NCBI GenBank assembly: GCA_910574635.1
Contig: CAJTCG010000001.1
Span: 310,001 to 374,000, forward strand
Direction: 5' to 3'
Length of the DNA stretch: 64,000 nt
DNA from: Oscillospiraceae bacterium
GTDB lineage: Bacteria; Bacillota; Clostridia; Oscillospirales; Oscillospiraceae
Below the pieces are notes generated by a model. The model made no database searches and was not told where the DNA came from. It saw nothing but the letters and a program-made list of their open reading frames with translations. The translations under genes were made by a program, and so were the position numbers. Positions 20,395 through 28,302 of this stretch are shown piece after piece (the stretch's first letter is position 1; each line of letters starts with the position of its first letter).

Positions 20395-21510
20395 TCACTC
20401 CGCGTTTTTCAGCCGGACGGGCAGGACCATATAAAGGAAGTTATCCTTCTCATCCGTGGGCACGATGATGGCGGGGGACACGCCGGTGTTCAGCTCAATC
20501 CGCACCGCCTCCGCCGGGGCGTAGCGCAGGGCTTCCATCAAATAGCGGTTGTTAAAGCCGATTTCCAGGCCCCCGCCGTCCCCTTCCAGGCGGCACACGT
20601 CCTTGGCCTCGCCGTTGCCGGTCTTGGCGGAGAGAAGCACCCGGTTTTCCTCAAACCGGCAGCGGACCGGACTTTTCAGCTTGTCGGAGATCACTACGGA
20701 CACCCGGTCGATGCTCTCAATCAGGGCCTTGGCCTCCACGGTGACGGCAATGGGGTTGTTTTTCGGGATGGCGTTCCGGTAATCCAAAAATTCCCCCTCC
20801 AGACGGCGGCAGATAAGCTCCACGTCTCCCACGGTAAAGAGGATGTGCCGCCGGCCCAGGGTGATTTCCGCCAGATCCTCCACGTCGCCGCAGATGCTCT
20901 TGACCTCGTTCAGGGCGGGGCCGGGGGCCACGAAGGAAAAGGCCCCTCCCTCCAGCTTTTCCAGGGGCTCCTTCCGCACCGCCAGGCGGAACCCGTCCAC
21001 GGCGGCCATGGTGAGGCGGCCCTCTCCGATTTCAAAGAGGGCCCCGGTGTGGACCGGGCGGCTCTCGTTGGTGGAGACGGCGAAGGCCACCTCCTCAATC
21101 ATAGCCCGGAGGACCCTTCGTTGCATGGAAACGGCATACTCGTCTTCCACCTCGGGAAGATCGGGGTAATCCGCCGCGGAGAGGCCGGGGATATCGAAGT
21201 CCGCGTCGCCGCAGAGGAGGCGGACCTGTAATTTTTCATTGGAAATAAAGGTAACCGTATCATCGGGCATCCGGCGGATGATGTCGCCGAAGAGCCTGGC
21301 GTTGAGCACGATTTCGCCTTTCTCCTCCACGCCGGCGGAGACCTTCGCCCGGATGCCGGTCTGCATGTTGTAGCCGGAGACGGTCAGCCCGTCCTCCCCG
21401 GCGTGAAGCAGCAGTCCCTCCAGGGCGGGAATGGAGCTTTTCTGTGCGACCGCGCGGCTGGTGACGGAGATGGCATTTTGAAGCAAAGCTTTCTCACAGC
21501 TGAATTTCAT
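20395..21510 (-). CDS. dnaN: DNA polymerase III beta sliding clamp
   Basis: The product is 371 aa, the normal clamp length, starting [20 protein letters not shown]. The three-domain clamp is complete and ends with the family tail YMVLPVRLK plus NAE. The start at 21510 is certain: AAAGGAGGT lies directly upstream. The frame extending to 21723 would cross oriC and was rejected. It is separated from dnaA by 232 bp that carry the likely origin. Confidence 0.97.
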   Translation of the reverse strand: MKFSCEKALLQNAISVTSRAVAQKSSIPALEGLLLHAGEDGLTVSGYNMQTGIRAKVSAGVEEKGEIVLNARLFGDIIRRMPDDTVTFISNEKLQVRLLCGDADFDIPGLSAADYPDLPEVEDEYAVSMQRRVLRAMIEEVAFAVSTNESRPVHTGALFEIGEGRLTMAAVDGFRLAVRKEPLEKLEGGAFSFVAPGPALNEVKSICGDVEDLAEITLGRRHILFTVGDVELICRRLEGEFLDYRNAIPKNNPIAVTVEAKALIESIDRVSVVISDKLKSPVRCRFEENRVLLSAKTGNGEAKDVCRLEGDGGGLEIGFNNRYLMEALRYAPAEAVRIELNTGVSPAIIVPTDEKDNFLYMVLPVRLKNAE

Positions 21511-21742
21511 AAGGGGACCTCCTTTGCGCCCGAAGGCTCTTTTTAAAAAAGAAAACAGTATAACGTAGGGGAAGTAGTCGTAGGGGGCGGTTTTGTGGAA
21601 AAAGAGAAGAATCCCAGCGGCGGCAAGGATTTCCGCCTCCACAGCCTCTGTTGAAAAACAGGGCGCTTCTCCACGCCTCTTGTCGAAGGGTGTTTTTTCC
21701 ACAGGGAAGTTTTCCCTTTCCACCGGGAAATGTGGAAATCCG
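21511..21742. other. oriC: Probable chromosomal origin (oriC), dnaA-dnaN intergenic region
   Basis: The region has DnaA-box-like 9-mers: TGTGGAAAA at 21594-21602 and TTTTCCACA at 21695-21703 (each one mismatch from TTATCCACA or its complement), and a weaker TGTGGAAAT at 21731-21739. Read from the first box toward dnaN there is a GC block (CCGCCCCC), a TAC/TAG-spaced run resembling DnaA-trios (complement of 21566-21583), and an AT-rich stretch with a long A/T run (about 21538-21563). This order is that of the basal unwinding system known from B. subtilis. I assign it as origin by structure and position. Confidence 0.78.
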
Positions 21743-23062
21743 TCAGTGCCGGGACGTGATGTTGGACTTCAATTCCTTCACCATTTCGGCAAAGGCCGGG
21801 TCTTTTTTCATCTTCTGCTCCACCTGGCGGATGGAGTGAATGACGGTGGAGTGGTCCCGGTTGTCGAAGAGCTGCCCGATGTTGTCCTGGGACAGGTTCG
21901 TCATGACCCGGATGAGGTACATGGAGATCTGCCGGGCCTCCACGGCGGCGCGGACCCTCTGCTGGCCCTTTACCACGGATTCGTCCAGCTGGTAGTAGCG
22001 GCTGACGTAGGTCAAGATGCCCTCCGGCGTGGGAATGTACTCGTTGCTGCCCTTTAAGATGTCCTGCATGGCCCGGTCGACGGTGGCCTCGTCCGTCTCC
22101 TTGTCCAAAAGCTCCTTATAGGCCAGGACCTTGTTGACGGTGCCTTCCAGCTGGCGGACGTTGGCGGTGACCTTCTGGGCAATCTGCACGGCGATTTTGT
22201 CCGGCAGATTCATGCCCAGCAGCGCCGCCTTGTTCTTCACGATGGCAAGCCGGGTCTCAAAGTCCGGCGGCGTCACGTCGGCAAGCAGGCCCCACTCGAA
22301 GCGGGTCCGCAGCCGGTCGTCCAAAAGCGTCATTTCGGAGGGGGGCCGGTCCGAGGTCAGCACAATCTGCCGCCCGGACTCGTAGAGGGTATTGAAGGTG
22401 TGGAAGAACTCGTTTTGCACCTGCTCCTTCCCCGCCACAAACTGCACGTCGTCCACCAGCAGCAAATCCGCCTCCCGGTACTTGGCCCGGAACTCGCTGC
22501 CCCGGTTGGCCCGGACCAGCTCCACGAACTCGTTGATGAACTCGTCGCCTTTGATGTAGACGATTTTAGAGGCGGGGTCGTTTTTCCGGATGACGTTGGC
22601 GATGGCGTAGAGCAGGTGGGTCTTGCCCAGGCCCGAGTCCCCGTAAATGAGGAGGGGGTTGTAGTTCTGGGCCGGGTGCTCGGCAACGGCCATGGACGCG
22701 GCGTGGGCCAGTTTGTTGGAGGGGCCCACGACGAAGGTGTCGAAGGTGAACTCGGCGTAAGTGAAGCGCTCGGACTGGCGCTTGGGAGCGCCGCCGCCCC
22801 GGAACTCCACAAGGCCCGCGTCGTCCAGAATCTTTACCTCGAAGTCGGTGGAAAAGATGTCGTGGAGGGCGGCCTTGATGTTGTTGAGGAACAGGGATTC
22901 CAGGTATCCCCTTTTGAAATCGCTGGCGCAGTGGAGGTAGCAGGCGCCGCCTTTGATGTCCACGATGCTCAGCTCGTCGAACCAGGTGGAGATGGTGGTC
23001 TCGGAGAGCGTCCCCCGGAGCTGGCGCAGGACATTCTCCCAAATGTCGGTAATGGAGTTCAA
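21743..23062 (-). CDS. dnaA: Chromosomal replication initiator DnaA
   Basis: This 439-aa AAA+ protein opens the origin. Domain I runs to about residue 85, the linker is short, and domain III has Walker A GDSGLGKTHLL (141-151) and Walker B LLLVDDVQF. Domain IV contains the signature RDHSTVIHSIRQV, which contacts DnaA boxes. The start codon is TTG, preceded by GAGAGGTG at 9 nt; no ATG fits the conserved N-terminus MNSITDIWENVL. A rare start may keep DnaA synthesis low. The promoter is about 45 bp upstream. Confidence 0.96.
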   Translation of the reverse strand: MNSITDIWENVLRQLRGTLSETTISTWFDELSIVDIKGGACYLHCASDFKRGYLESLFLNNIKAALHDIFSTDFEVKILDDAGLVEFRGGGAPKRQSERFTYAEFTFDTFVVGPSNKLAHAASMAVAEHPAQNYNPLLIYGDSGLGKTHLLYAIANVIRKNDPASKIVYIKGDEFINEFVELVRANRGSEFRAKYREADLLLVDDVQFVAGKEQVQNEFFHTFNTLYESGRQIVLTSDRPPSEMTLLDDRLRTRFEWGLLADVTPPDFETRLAIVKNKAALLGMNLPDKIAVQIAQKVTANVRQLEGTVNKVLAYKELLDKETDEATVDRAMQDILKGSNEYIPTPEGILTYVSRYYQLDESVVKGQQRVRAAVEARQISMYLIRVMTNLSQDNIGQLFDNRDHSTVIHSIRQVEQKMKKDPAFAEMVKELKSNITSRH

Positions 23063-23104
23063 AAAGGAAACACCTCTCTTTCAAATTTTACAAAACATTT
23101 ATTT

Positions 23105-23133
23105 ATTATAACAGAAAAGGAAGCGTATGGCAA
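23105..23133 (-). promoter_or_regulatory. Promoter of dnaA
   Basis: On the minus strand, TTGCCA (23133-23128) and TATAAT (23110-23105) are separated by 17 bp, about 43 bp from the start codon. No clear DnaA box lies next to it. Confidence 0.75.
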
Positions 23134-23185
23134 TACATATTCTAATAATAAGCGGAGGATTTTAAACAGGGAAACCCCTCCAAGG

Positions 23186-23226
23186 GCCCGCGGAAAGGGA
23201 CGGCTTCCCTGGAACGGGCTTTTTTC
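23186..23226 (+). terminator. Terminator-like stem-loop between dnaA and pgm
   Basis: The arms GCCCG / CGGGC enclose a second helix, AGGGA / TCCCT, and are followed by TTTTTT on the plus strand. There is no plus-strand gene before it. It either blocks antisense transcription from the dnaA side or ends an unannotated small RNA. The remainder of the 311-bp gap 23063-23373 holds the two promoters and the pgm leader. Confidence 0.6.
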
Positions 23227-23242
23227 CGCGTCAGACCGCTTC

Positions 23243-23271
23243 TTGACATCACCGGGAGATTCTCTTATAAT
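23243..23271 (+). promoter_or_regulatory. Perfect consensus promoter of pgm
   Basis: TTGACA (23243-23248), 17 bp, TATAAT (23266-23271). The leader of about 95 nt contains a small hairpin (CGGCA / TTGCCG) and a strong AAAGGAGG ribosome site. Confidence 0.92.
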
Positions 23272-23373
23272 ATTTTTGTGCGGCATGGATAATTTTGCCG
23301 ACGGTCAGGAAACGAACCTTGTCAAAATCCATCAAAAAGAACAAGGAACGTTCATCAAAGGAGGAGCATCGCT

Positions 23374-25101
23374 ATGGACTTCATGAAAGAATATGAGAAA
23401 TGGTTATCCAGCCCCGCCCTGAGCGAGGCGGAGCGGGCCGAGCTGGAAGCCATCCGAAACGACCCCAAGGAAATCGAATCCCGGTTCTACGGACCCCTGG
23501 AATTCGGCACCGCCGGCCTCCGGGGCACCATGTACACAGGGCTCCACAATATGAACATCCACGTCATCCGCTGGGCCACCCAGGGCTTTGCCGACGTCAT
23601 CTGCGCCGAGGGCGAGGAGGGAAAGAAGCGGGGCGTGGCCATCTGCATGGACTGCCGGAACCACTCCCTGGAGTTTGCCCGGGCCGCCGCCGGGGTCTGC
23701 GCCGCCAACGGCATCCATGTGCGGATCTTCGAGTCCCTCCGCCCCACCCCGGAGCTGAGCTTTGCCGTCCGGGAGTACCACTGCCAGGCGGGCATCAACG
23801 TCACCGCCAGCCACAACCCCAAGGAATACAACGGCTATAAGGTCTATTGGCAGGACGGCGCCCAGCTCCCCCCCCACCATGCCGACGCCATCGCGAAACG
23901 CCTGAGCGAAATTGACATTTTCAACGACATCAAGCGCATGGACTATGACGAGGCGGTCAAGGCCGGGCTGATTGAGGTCCTGGGCGCCGGGACCGACGAG
24001 AAATTCCTCTCCAACGTTATGGCCCAGGTCAACGACAAGGCCACGGTTGAAAAGGTGGCGGACCGCTTCAAGATGGTCTATACCCCCTTCCACGGCACCG
24101 GCCACAAGCTGATTCCCGAGGCCCTGGGCCGCCTGGGGGTAAAACACCTCCTTTGCGTTCCTGAGCAGATGGTCATTGACGGGGACTTCCCCACCGTAGT
24201 CTCCCCCAACCCGGAGAATCCCGAGGGCTTCTACCTGGCGGTGGATTTGGCGAAAAAGGAGGGCGCGGACTTCATCCTGGGCTCCGACCCCGACGCCGAC
24301 CGGGTGGGCATCATGGTCCGCACCAGGGACGGCGAGTTTAAGGTCATCACCGGCAACCAGACCGGCGTGCTGCTGCTGGACTACCTCATCGGCGCGAAGA
24401 AGCGGGCGGGCACCCTGCCGGAAAAAGCGGTGGCCCTGAAGACCATCGTCACCACGGAGATGGCCCGGAAGGTGGCGGAGGTCAACGGCCTCCGGTGCTT
24501 CGACACCTTCACCGGCTTCAAGTTCCTGGCGGAGAAGAAGGACAAGCTGGAAAACAGCGGCGAAGGAAAGGTCATCTTCTCCTATGAGGAGAGCTACGGC
24601 TATATGCTGGGGGACTACGTCCGGGACAAGGACGCCGTTACCGCCGCCCTGCTGCTGACGGAGATGGCCGCCTGGTACGTGGACCAGGGGAAGACCCTGG
24701 CGGACGCCCTGGATGGCCTGTATGAGAAGTACGGCTATTACGCCGAGCATACCTACAACCTGGTCATGCCGGGCCTGGACGGCCTGAAGGACATGGCGAA
24801 CCTGATGAAGGGCCTCCGGGAGAATCCCCCGGCGGAGATTTCCGGCGTGAAGGCGGTCCAGTTCAAGGACTACTCCGACGGGTCCGTGGTGGACTGCGCC
24901 ACCGGGGCGAAGAGCGCCATGGAGCTCTCCGGGTCCAACGTGCTGCGCTTTGAGATGGAGGACGGCACCAGCGTGATTGTCCGGCCCTCCGGCACGGAGC
25001 CGAAGATCAAGGTCTACATCCTCACCCAGGGCAATGACGCGGCGGACGCCCAGGCCAATGTGGATAAATACGGCGCTTGGGTGAAGGGCCTGCAGAAATA
25101 A
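23374..25101 (+). CDS. pgm: Phosphoglucomutase/phosphomannomutase
   Basis: This 575-aa cytosolic enzyme interconverts glucose-1-phosphate and glucose-6-phosphate (and perhaps mannose phosphates), feeding cell-wall and glycogen precursors. Visible motifs are the phosphoserine loop NVTASHNPKEYNG with S146, the metal loop DPDADRVG, the sugar loop EESYGYM, and the phosphate-binding RPSGTEPKIKVY near the C-terminus. The length fits the PgcA-type clostridial and bacillary enzymes. It has its own consensus promoter and strong terminator. Its place next to dnaA is unusual; rpmH-rnpA is common there. Confidence 0.95.
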   Translation: MDFMKEYEKWLSSPALSEAERAELEAIRNDPKEIESRFYGPLEFGTAGLRGTMYTGLHNMNIHVIRWATQGFADVICAEGEEGKKRGVAICMDCRNHSLEFARAAAGVCAANGIHVRIFESLRPTPELSFAVREYHCQAGINVTASHNPKEYNGYKVYWQDGAQLPPHHADAIAKRLSEIDIFNDIKRMDYDEAVKAGLIEVLGAGTDEKFLSNVMAQVNDKATVEKVADRFKMVYTPFHGTGHKLIPEALGRLGVKHLLCVPEQMVIDGDFPTVVSPNPENPEGFYLAVDLAKKEGADFILGSDPDADRVGIMVRTRDGEFKVITGNQTGVLLLDYLIGAKKRAGTLPEKAVALKTIVTTEMARKVAEVNGLRCFDTFTGFKFLAEKKDKLENSGEGKVIFSYEESYGYMLGDYVRDKDAVTAALLLTEMAAWYVDQGKTLADALDGLYEKYGYYAEHTYNLVMPGLDGLKDMANLMKGLRENPPAEISGVKAVQFKDYSDGSVVDCATGAKSAMELSGSNVLRFEMEDGTSVIVRPSGTEPKIKVYILTQGNDAADAQANVDKYGAWVKGLQK

Positions 25102-25130
25102 AAGGCGCTCTCCCAAAAATCGGAAAACCT

Positions 25131-25174
25131 GGAAGGGCCCGGCGGCTGTCCGCCGGGCCCTTCCTTCTTTTTCC
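25131..25174 (+). terminator. Terminator of pgm
   Basis: A perfect 15-bp GC-rich stem (GGAAGGGCCCGGCGG, loop CTGT) is followed by TTCTTTTT. Confidence 0.95.
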
Positions 25175-25247
25175 ATATGTAATTTGACGAAAATTTAACC
25201 ATCAATTTGGCAGTGAAGCATAAATGTGATTTTGCCCAAAATTTCTG

Positions 25248-25276
25248 TTGTATTCTGCCGCCGGGTGTTGTATAAT
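25248..25276 (+). promoter_or_regulatory. Promoter of the 48-aa ORF / EF-G2 operon
   Basis: TTGTAT (25248-25253), 17 bp, TATAAT (25271-25276), 65 bp before the first start codon. Confidence 0.75.
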
Positions 25277-25340
25277 TCATATATTGGACGCTTGCGGCCC
25301 CCCAGGGCCCGCCGGAATGGCAAAAAAGGAGGCATCGGCT

Positions 25341-25487
25341 ATGGGAATGACCGTCAAGCAATTCAACAGCTACGTGCGCTTTATCCTCTCGGCGCTGAAA
25401 GACATGCTGGAGGAGACCGACGAGGAGAAAAAAGCGGCCAAGGCGAAAGAGCTGATGGAGAACCTGCAAACCACATTGGAAGACTGA
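25341..25487 (+). CDS. 48-aa helical protein, first gene of the EF-G2 operon
   Basis: The protein reads MGMTVKQFNSYVRFILSALK and then a Lys/Glu-rich helix ending LQTTLED. It is likely a single amphipathic helical hairpin. An AGGAGG site lies 8 nt upstream of the ATG. A longer in-frame extension back to 25248 would cover the promoter and is not real. It ends 21 bp before the GTPase gene, with which it must be co-transcribed. I do not recognise a family; the pairing with a translation-factor-like GTPase suggests a possible partner, but that is a guess. Confidence 0.72.
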   Translation: MGMTVKQFNSYVRFILSALKDMLEETDEEKKAAKAKELMENLQTTLED

Positions 25488-25508
25488 AACGAAGGAGTGG
25501 AACGAATC

Positions 25509-27578
25509 ATGAGCTATTCTGTACAGAACATCCGCAACGTCTGTCTGCTGGGGCACAGCGGCAGCGGCAAGACCGCCCTGGCCGAAAGCCTGCTCTACAT
25601 GACCGGCGTCATTGATAGAATGGGCCGGGCCGCCGACGGAAACACCGTCTGCGATTACGATCCGGAGGAAACCAAGCGCCAGATTTCCCTCTCCCTGGCC
25701 ATGGCGCCCCTGGATTACAAGGGAAGCCGCATCAACCTTATGGACACTCCCGGTGCCTTTGACTTCGCCGGAGAGGCCATGGCCGCCCTCCGGGCCGCCG
25801 ACGCCGCCATTATCGTCTGCTCCGCCAAGGACGGCGTGTCCGTGGGCCTGGAGAAGGCGTGGAAATACTGCGAGGAGCGGAACATGCCCCGCTTCATCTA
25901 CATCTCCAAAACCGACGAGGACAACTCCGACTACAACGCTACCTTCGAGGCCCTCCGGGAGCGCTTCGGCAAGAAGATCGCCCCCGTGGTGGTCCCCATC
26001 TGGGACGGCGGCAAAAAAGTCACCGGAATCATCGACGTTTTGAACAAGCGGGCCTATGAGATGCAAAACCTCAAGCGGGTGGAAATCGAGGTCCCCGCCG
26101 ACAAAGAAGGCGTCATTGCCGAGTTCAACGACGCCCTCAAGGAGTCCGTGGCCGAGACCAGCGAGGAGCTGATGGAAAAATTCTTCGGCGGCGAGGATTT
26201 CACCTACGCCGAGATGATCCAGGGCCTGCGCCAGGGCGTCCGGGAGCTGAGCCTCTTCCCCGTCCTCTGCGGCTCCGCCATCAACTGCCTGGGCTCCTTG
26301 ATGCTGATGGACAACATCGTGGACCTGCTGCCCAATCCCGTGGAGGGCAACTATCATAAGGCCACCAAGGCCGACGGCGAGACGGAGGAATTCGTCGTCT
26401 CCCCCGGCGGCGTGCCCACCGCCTTTGTCTTCAAGACCATCTCCGACCAGTACGGCAAGTACTCCTTCGTCAAGGTCCTCTCCGGCACCATTACGCCGGA
26501 TCTCCTTATGGTAAACGCCCGCACCGGCGAGAAGGTGAAGCTGGGCCGCCTGTACACCATCCGGGGCAAGAAAAACGCCGAGGTCAAGGAACTGGTCTGC
26601 GGCGACATCGGCGCCATCGCCAAAATGGACATCAGGACCGGGGACACCCTCTGCGACGAGCGGAAGGTAGTCAGCCTTAAAAACATTCCCTTCGCCGAGC
26701 CCTGCTACTCCGTGGCCATCCAGCCCAAGACCCGGGGCCAGGAGGATAAGATTGCCCAGGGCCTGAACCGCCTGAACGAGGAGGACCCCACCTTCACCGT
26801 GGTGAACAACGCCGAAACCCACCAGATGGTCATTTCCGGCGCGGGCGACATGCAGATGGACGTGCTGGTCAGCAAGCTCAAGGACCGCTTCAAGGTGGAA
26901 GCCGAGCTGAAGCCCACCCGGGTGCCCTACCGGGAGAAGATCCGCAAGACCGTGCAGAAGCAGGGGCGGCACAAGAAGCAGACCGGCGGCTCCGGCCAGT
27001 TCGGCGACGTGTGGGTCCGGTTCGAGTACAACCCGGATGAAGAGGATATGGTCTTCGCCGAGGAGGTCTTCGGCGGCTCCGTGCCCCGGAACTTCTTCCC
27101 GGCGGTTGAGAAGGGCCTCCGGGAGGCCTGCATCCACGGCCCCCTGGCGGGCTATCCCCTGGTGAACCTGAAAGCGGTTCTCTACGACGGGTCCTACCAC
27201 CCGGTGGACTCCTCGGAAATCGCCTTTAAGACGGCGGCGCAGCTGGCCTATAAGGCCGCCATGCCGGAGGCCAACCCCGTGCTGCTGGAGCCCATCGGCG
27301 AATTGAAGGTGACGGTGCCGGAGAGCTACACCGGCGACGTCATGGGCGACATCTCCAAGCGCCGGGGCACCCCCATGGGCATGGACCCCGTGGGCGACGG
27401 CACCCAGGTCATCACCGCCGAGGTTCCCATGGCGGAGATGGGTACTTACGCCATCGACCTCCGGGCCATGACCCAGAGCCGTGGCAGCTTCACCTTCCAC
27501 TTTGTGCGCTATCAGGACTGCCCTCCCGCCGCCCAGGAGAAGGCCATCGCCGAGGCGAAGGCCATGGCGGAGCAGTAA
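25509..27578 (+). CDS. EF-G2-type translational GTPase (FusA2-like)
   Basis: This 689-aa protein has the full five-domain layout of elongation factor G. G1 is GHSGSGKT (near residue 16). G3 is DTPGAFDF, where the catalytic His of EF-G (DTPGH) is Ala. G4 is SKTD instead of NKxD. These changes and GVSVGLEKAWKY fit the EF-G2/FusA2 subgroup rather than the housekeeping translocase. Domains III-V are intact (TVQKQGRHKKQTGGSGQFG; SRGSFTFHF near the end). The ATG at 25509 has AAGGAG 11 nt upstream; an in-frame GTG at 25497 overlaps that site. Its substrate-level role is not known. Confidence 0.85.
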   Translation: MSYSVQNIRNVCLLGHSGSGKTALAESLLYMTGVIDRMGRAADGNTVCDYDPEETKRQISLSLAMAPLDYKGSRINLMDTPGAFDFAGEAMAALRAADAAIIVCSAKDGVSVGLEKAWKYCEERNMPRFIYISKTDEDNSDYNATFEALRERFGKKIAPVVVPIWDGGKKVTGIIDVLNKRAYEMQNLKRVEIEVPADKEGVIAEFNDALKESVAETSEELMEKFFGGEDFTYAEMIQGLRQGVRELSLFPVLCGSAINCLGSLMLMDNIVDLLPNPVEGNYHKATKADGETEEFVVSPGGVPTAFVFKTISDQYGKYSFVKVLSGTITPDLLMVNARTGEKVKLGRLYTIRGKKNAEVKELVCGDIGAIAKMDIRTGDTLCDERKVVSLKNIPFAEPCYSVAIQPKTRGQEDKIAQGLNRLNEEDPTFTVVNNAETHQMVISGAGDMQMDVLVSKLKDRFKVEAELKPTRVPYREKIRKTVQKQGRHKKQTGGSGQFGDVWVRFEYNPDEEDMVFAEEVFGGSVPRNFFPAVEKGLREACIHGPLAGYPLVNLKAVLYDGSYHPVDSSEIAFKTAAQLAYKAAMPEANPVLLEPIGELKVTVPESYTGDVMGDISKRRGTPMGMDPVGDGTQVITAEVPMAEMGTYAIDLRAMTQSRGSFTFHFVRYQDCPPAAQEKAIAEAKAMAEQ

Positions 27579-27608
27579 GGACTGCTTGCCATAAAAGAAG
27601 TGCATAAG

Positions 27609-27647
27609 AAAAGGCCTCTGCGTGGGACTGCGCAGAGGCCTTTTTTC
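27609..27647 (+). terminator. Terminator after the EF-G2 gene
   Basis: A 14-bp stem (AAAAGGCCTCTGCG, loop of 8) is followed by TTTTTT. Its symmetry would also allow function on the other strand. Confidence 0.95.
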
Positions 27648-27733
27648 AAAGCGGGCTTTCAAAACCGCGTTTTAAGAGGAGCGTTCCCCGCGGTTCCCTG
27701 GAAAAAAGCCGCAAAAAAATTCGCCAAATTCCC

Positions 27734-27761
27734 GTAACGTTTTCCCCTTCCCGGGGATATA
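27734..27761 (+). promoter_or_regulatory. Possible autoregulated ECF-type promoter
   Basis: GTAACG at 27734-27739, followed by TTTTCC and then a GATATA stretch at 27756-27761, resembles the AAC-type -35 of ECF sigma promoters. It lies 50-75 bp before the sigma factor gene. Confidence 0.45.
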
Positions 27762-27810
27762 TAAACAGAAACAAAGGCCCGGCGGGGCCGGTGAAGGGAG
27801 GCTGAGGCCC

Positions 27811-28302
27811 TTGGAGGACATGCAGAAGGTTTACCAGCAGCACGCCCAGACGGTTTATAAGTTTCTCCTTGCCCAGTGCCGCGACCCCGGCCTTGCCGAG
27901 GAGCTGACCCAGGAGACCTTTTACCAGGCCGTCCGATCTGTGGACCGCTTTGACGGGTCCTGCAAGGTCTCCGTCTGGCTGTGCCAGATTGCCAAGCACC
28001 TTTGGTACCAGCACCTCCGGAAGCAAAAGCGGGAGGCCCCGGTCCTACCGGAGGACCTGCCGGAGTCCCCCGGCCCCTCGGCGGAGGAGAGCATTCTGGA
28101 GCAGGAGGGCCGGATGGACCTTTTGAAGCTGGTTCACAATCTGCCGGAGCCCCAGCGGGAAGTGGTCTATCTCCGGGCCTTCGGGGGTCTCAGCTTCCGG
28201 GAGATCGGGGACGTGTGCGGCAGGACGGAGACCTGGGCCCGGGTGACGTTTTACCGGAGCAAGGAAAAACTGCGGAATGGAGGCGCGGACGATGAAGAAT
28301 GA
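27811..28302 (+). CDS. ECF-type RNA polymerase sigma factor
   Basis: This 163-aa sigma-70 family protein has only regions 2 and 4. Region 2 runs from MQKVYQQHAQTVYKFLL to FDGSCKVSVWLCQIAKHLW; region 4 contains LPEPQREVVYLRAFGGLSFR plus EIGDVCGRTETWARVTFYRS, a helix-turn-helix for the -35. The start is probably TTG with GGGAGG 9 nt upstream; the ATG three codons later has its ribosome site too close. It overlaps the following gene by 11 nt, the usual design for an ECF factor with its anti-sigma factor. The inducing signal is unknown. Confidence 0.92.
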   Translation: MEDMQKVYQQHAQTVYKFLLAQCRDPGLAEELTQETFYQAVRSVDRFDGSCKVSVWLCQIAKHLWYQHLRKQKREAPVLPEDLPESPGPSAEESILEQEGRMDLLKLVHNLPEPQREVVYLRAFGGLSFREIGDVCGRTETWARVTFYRSKEKLRNGGADDEE

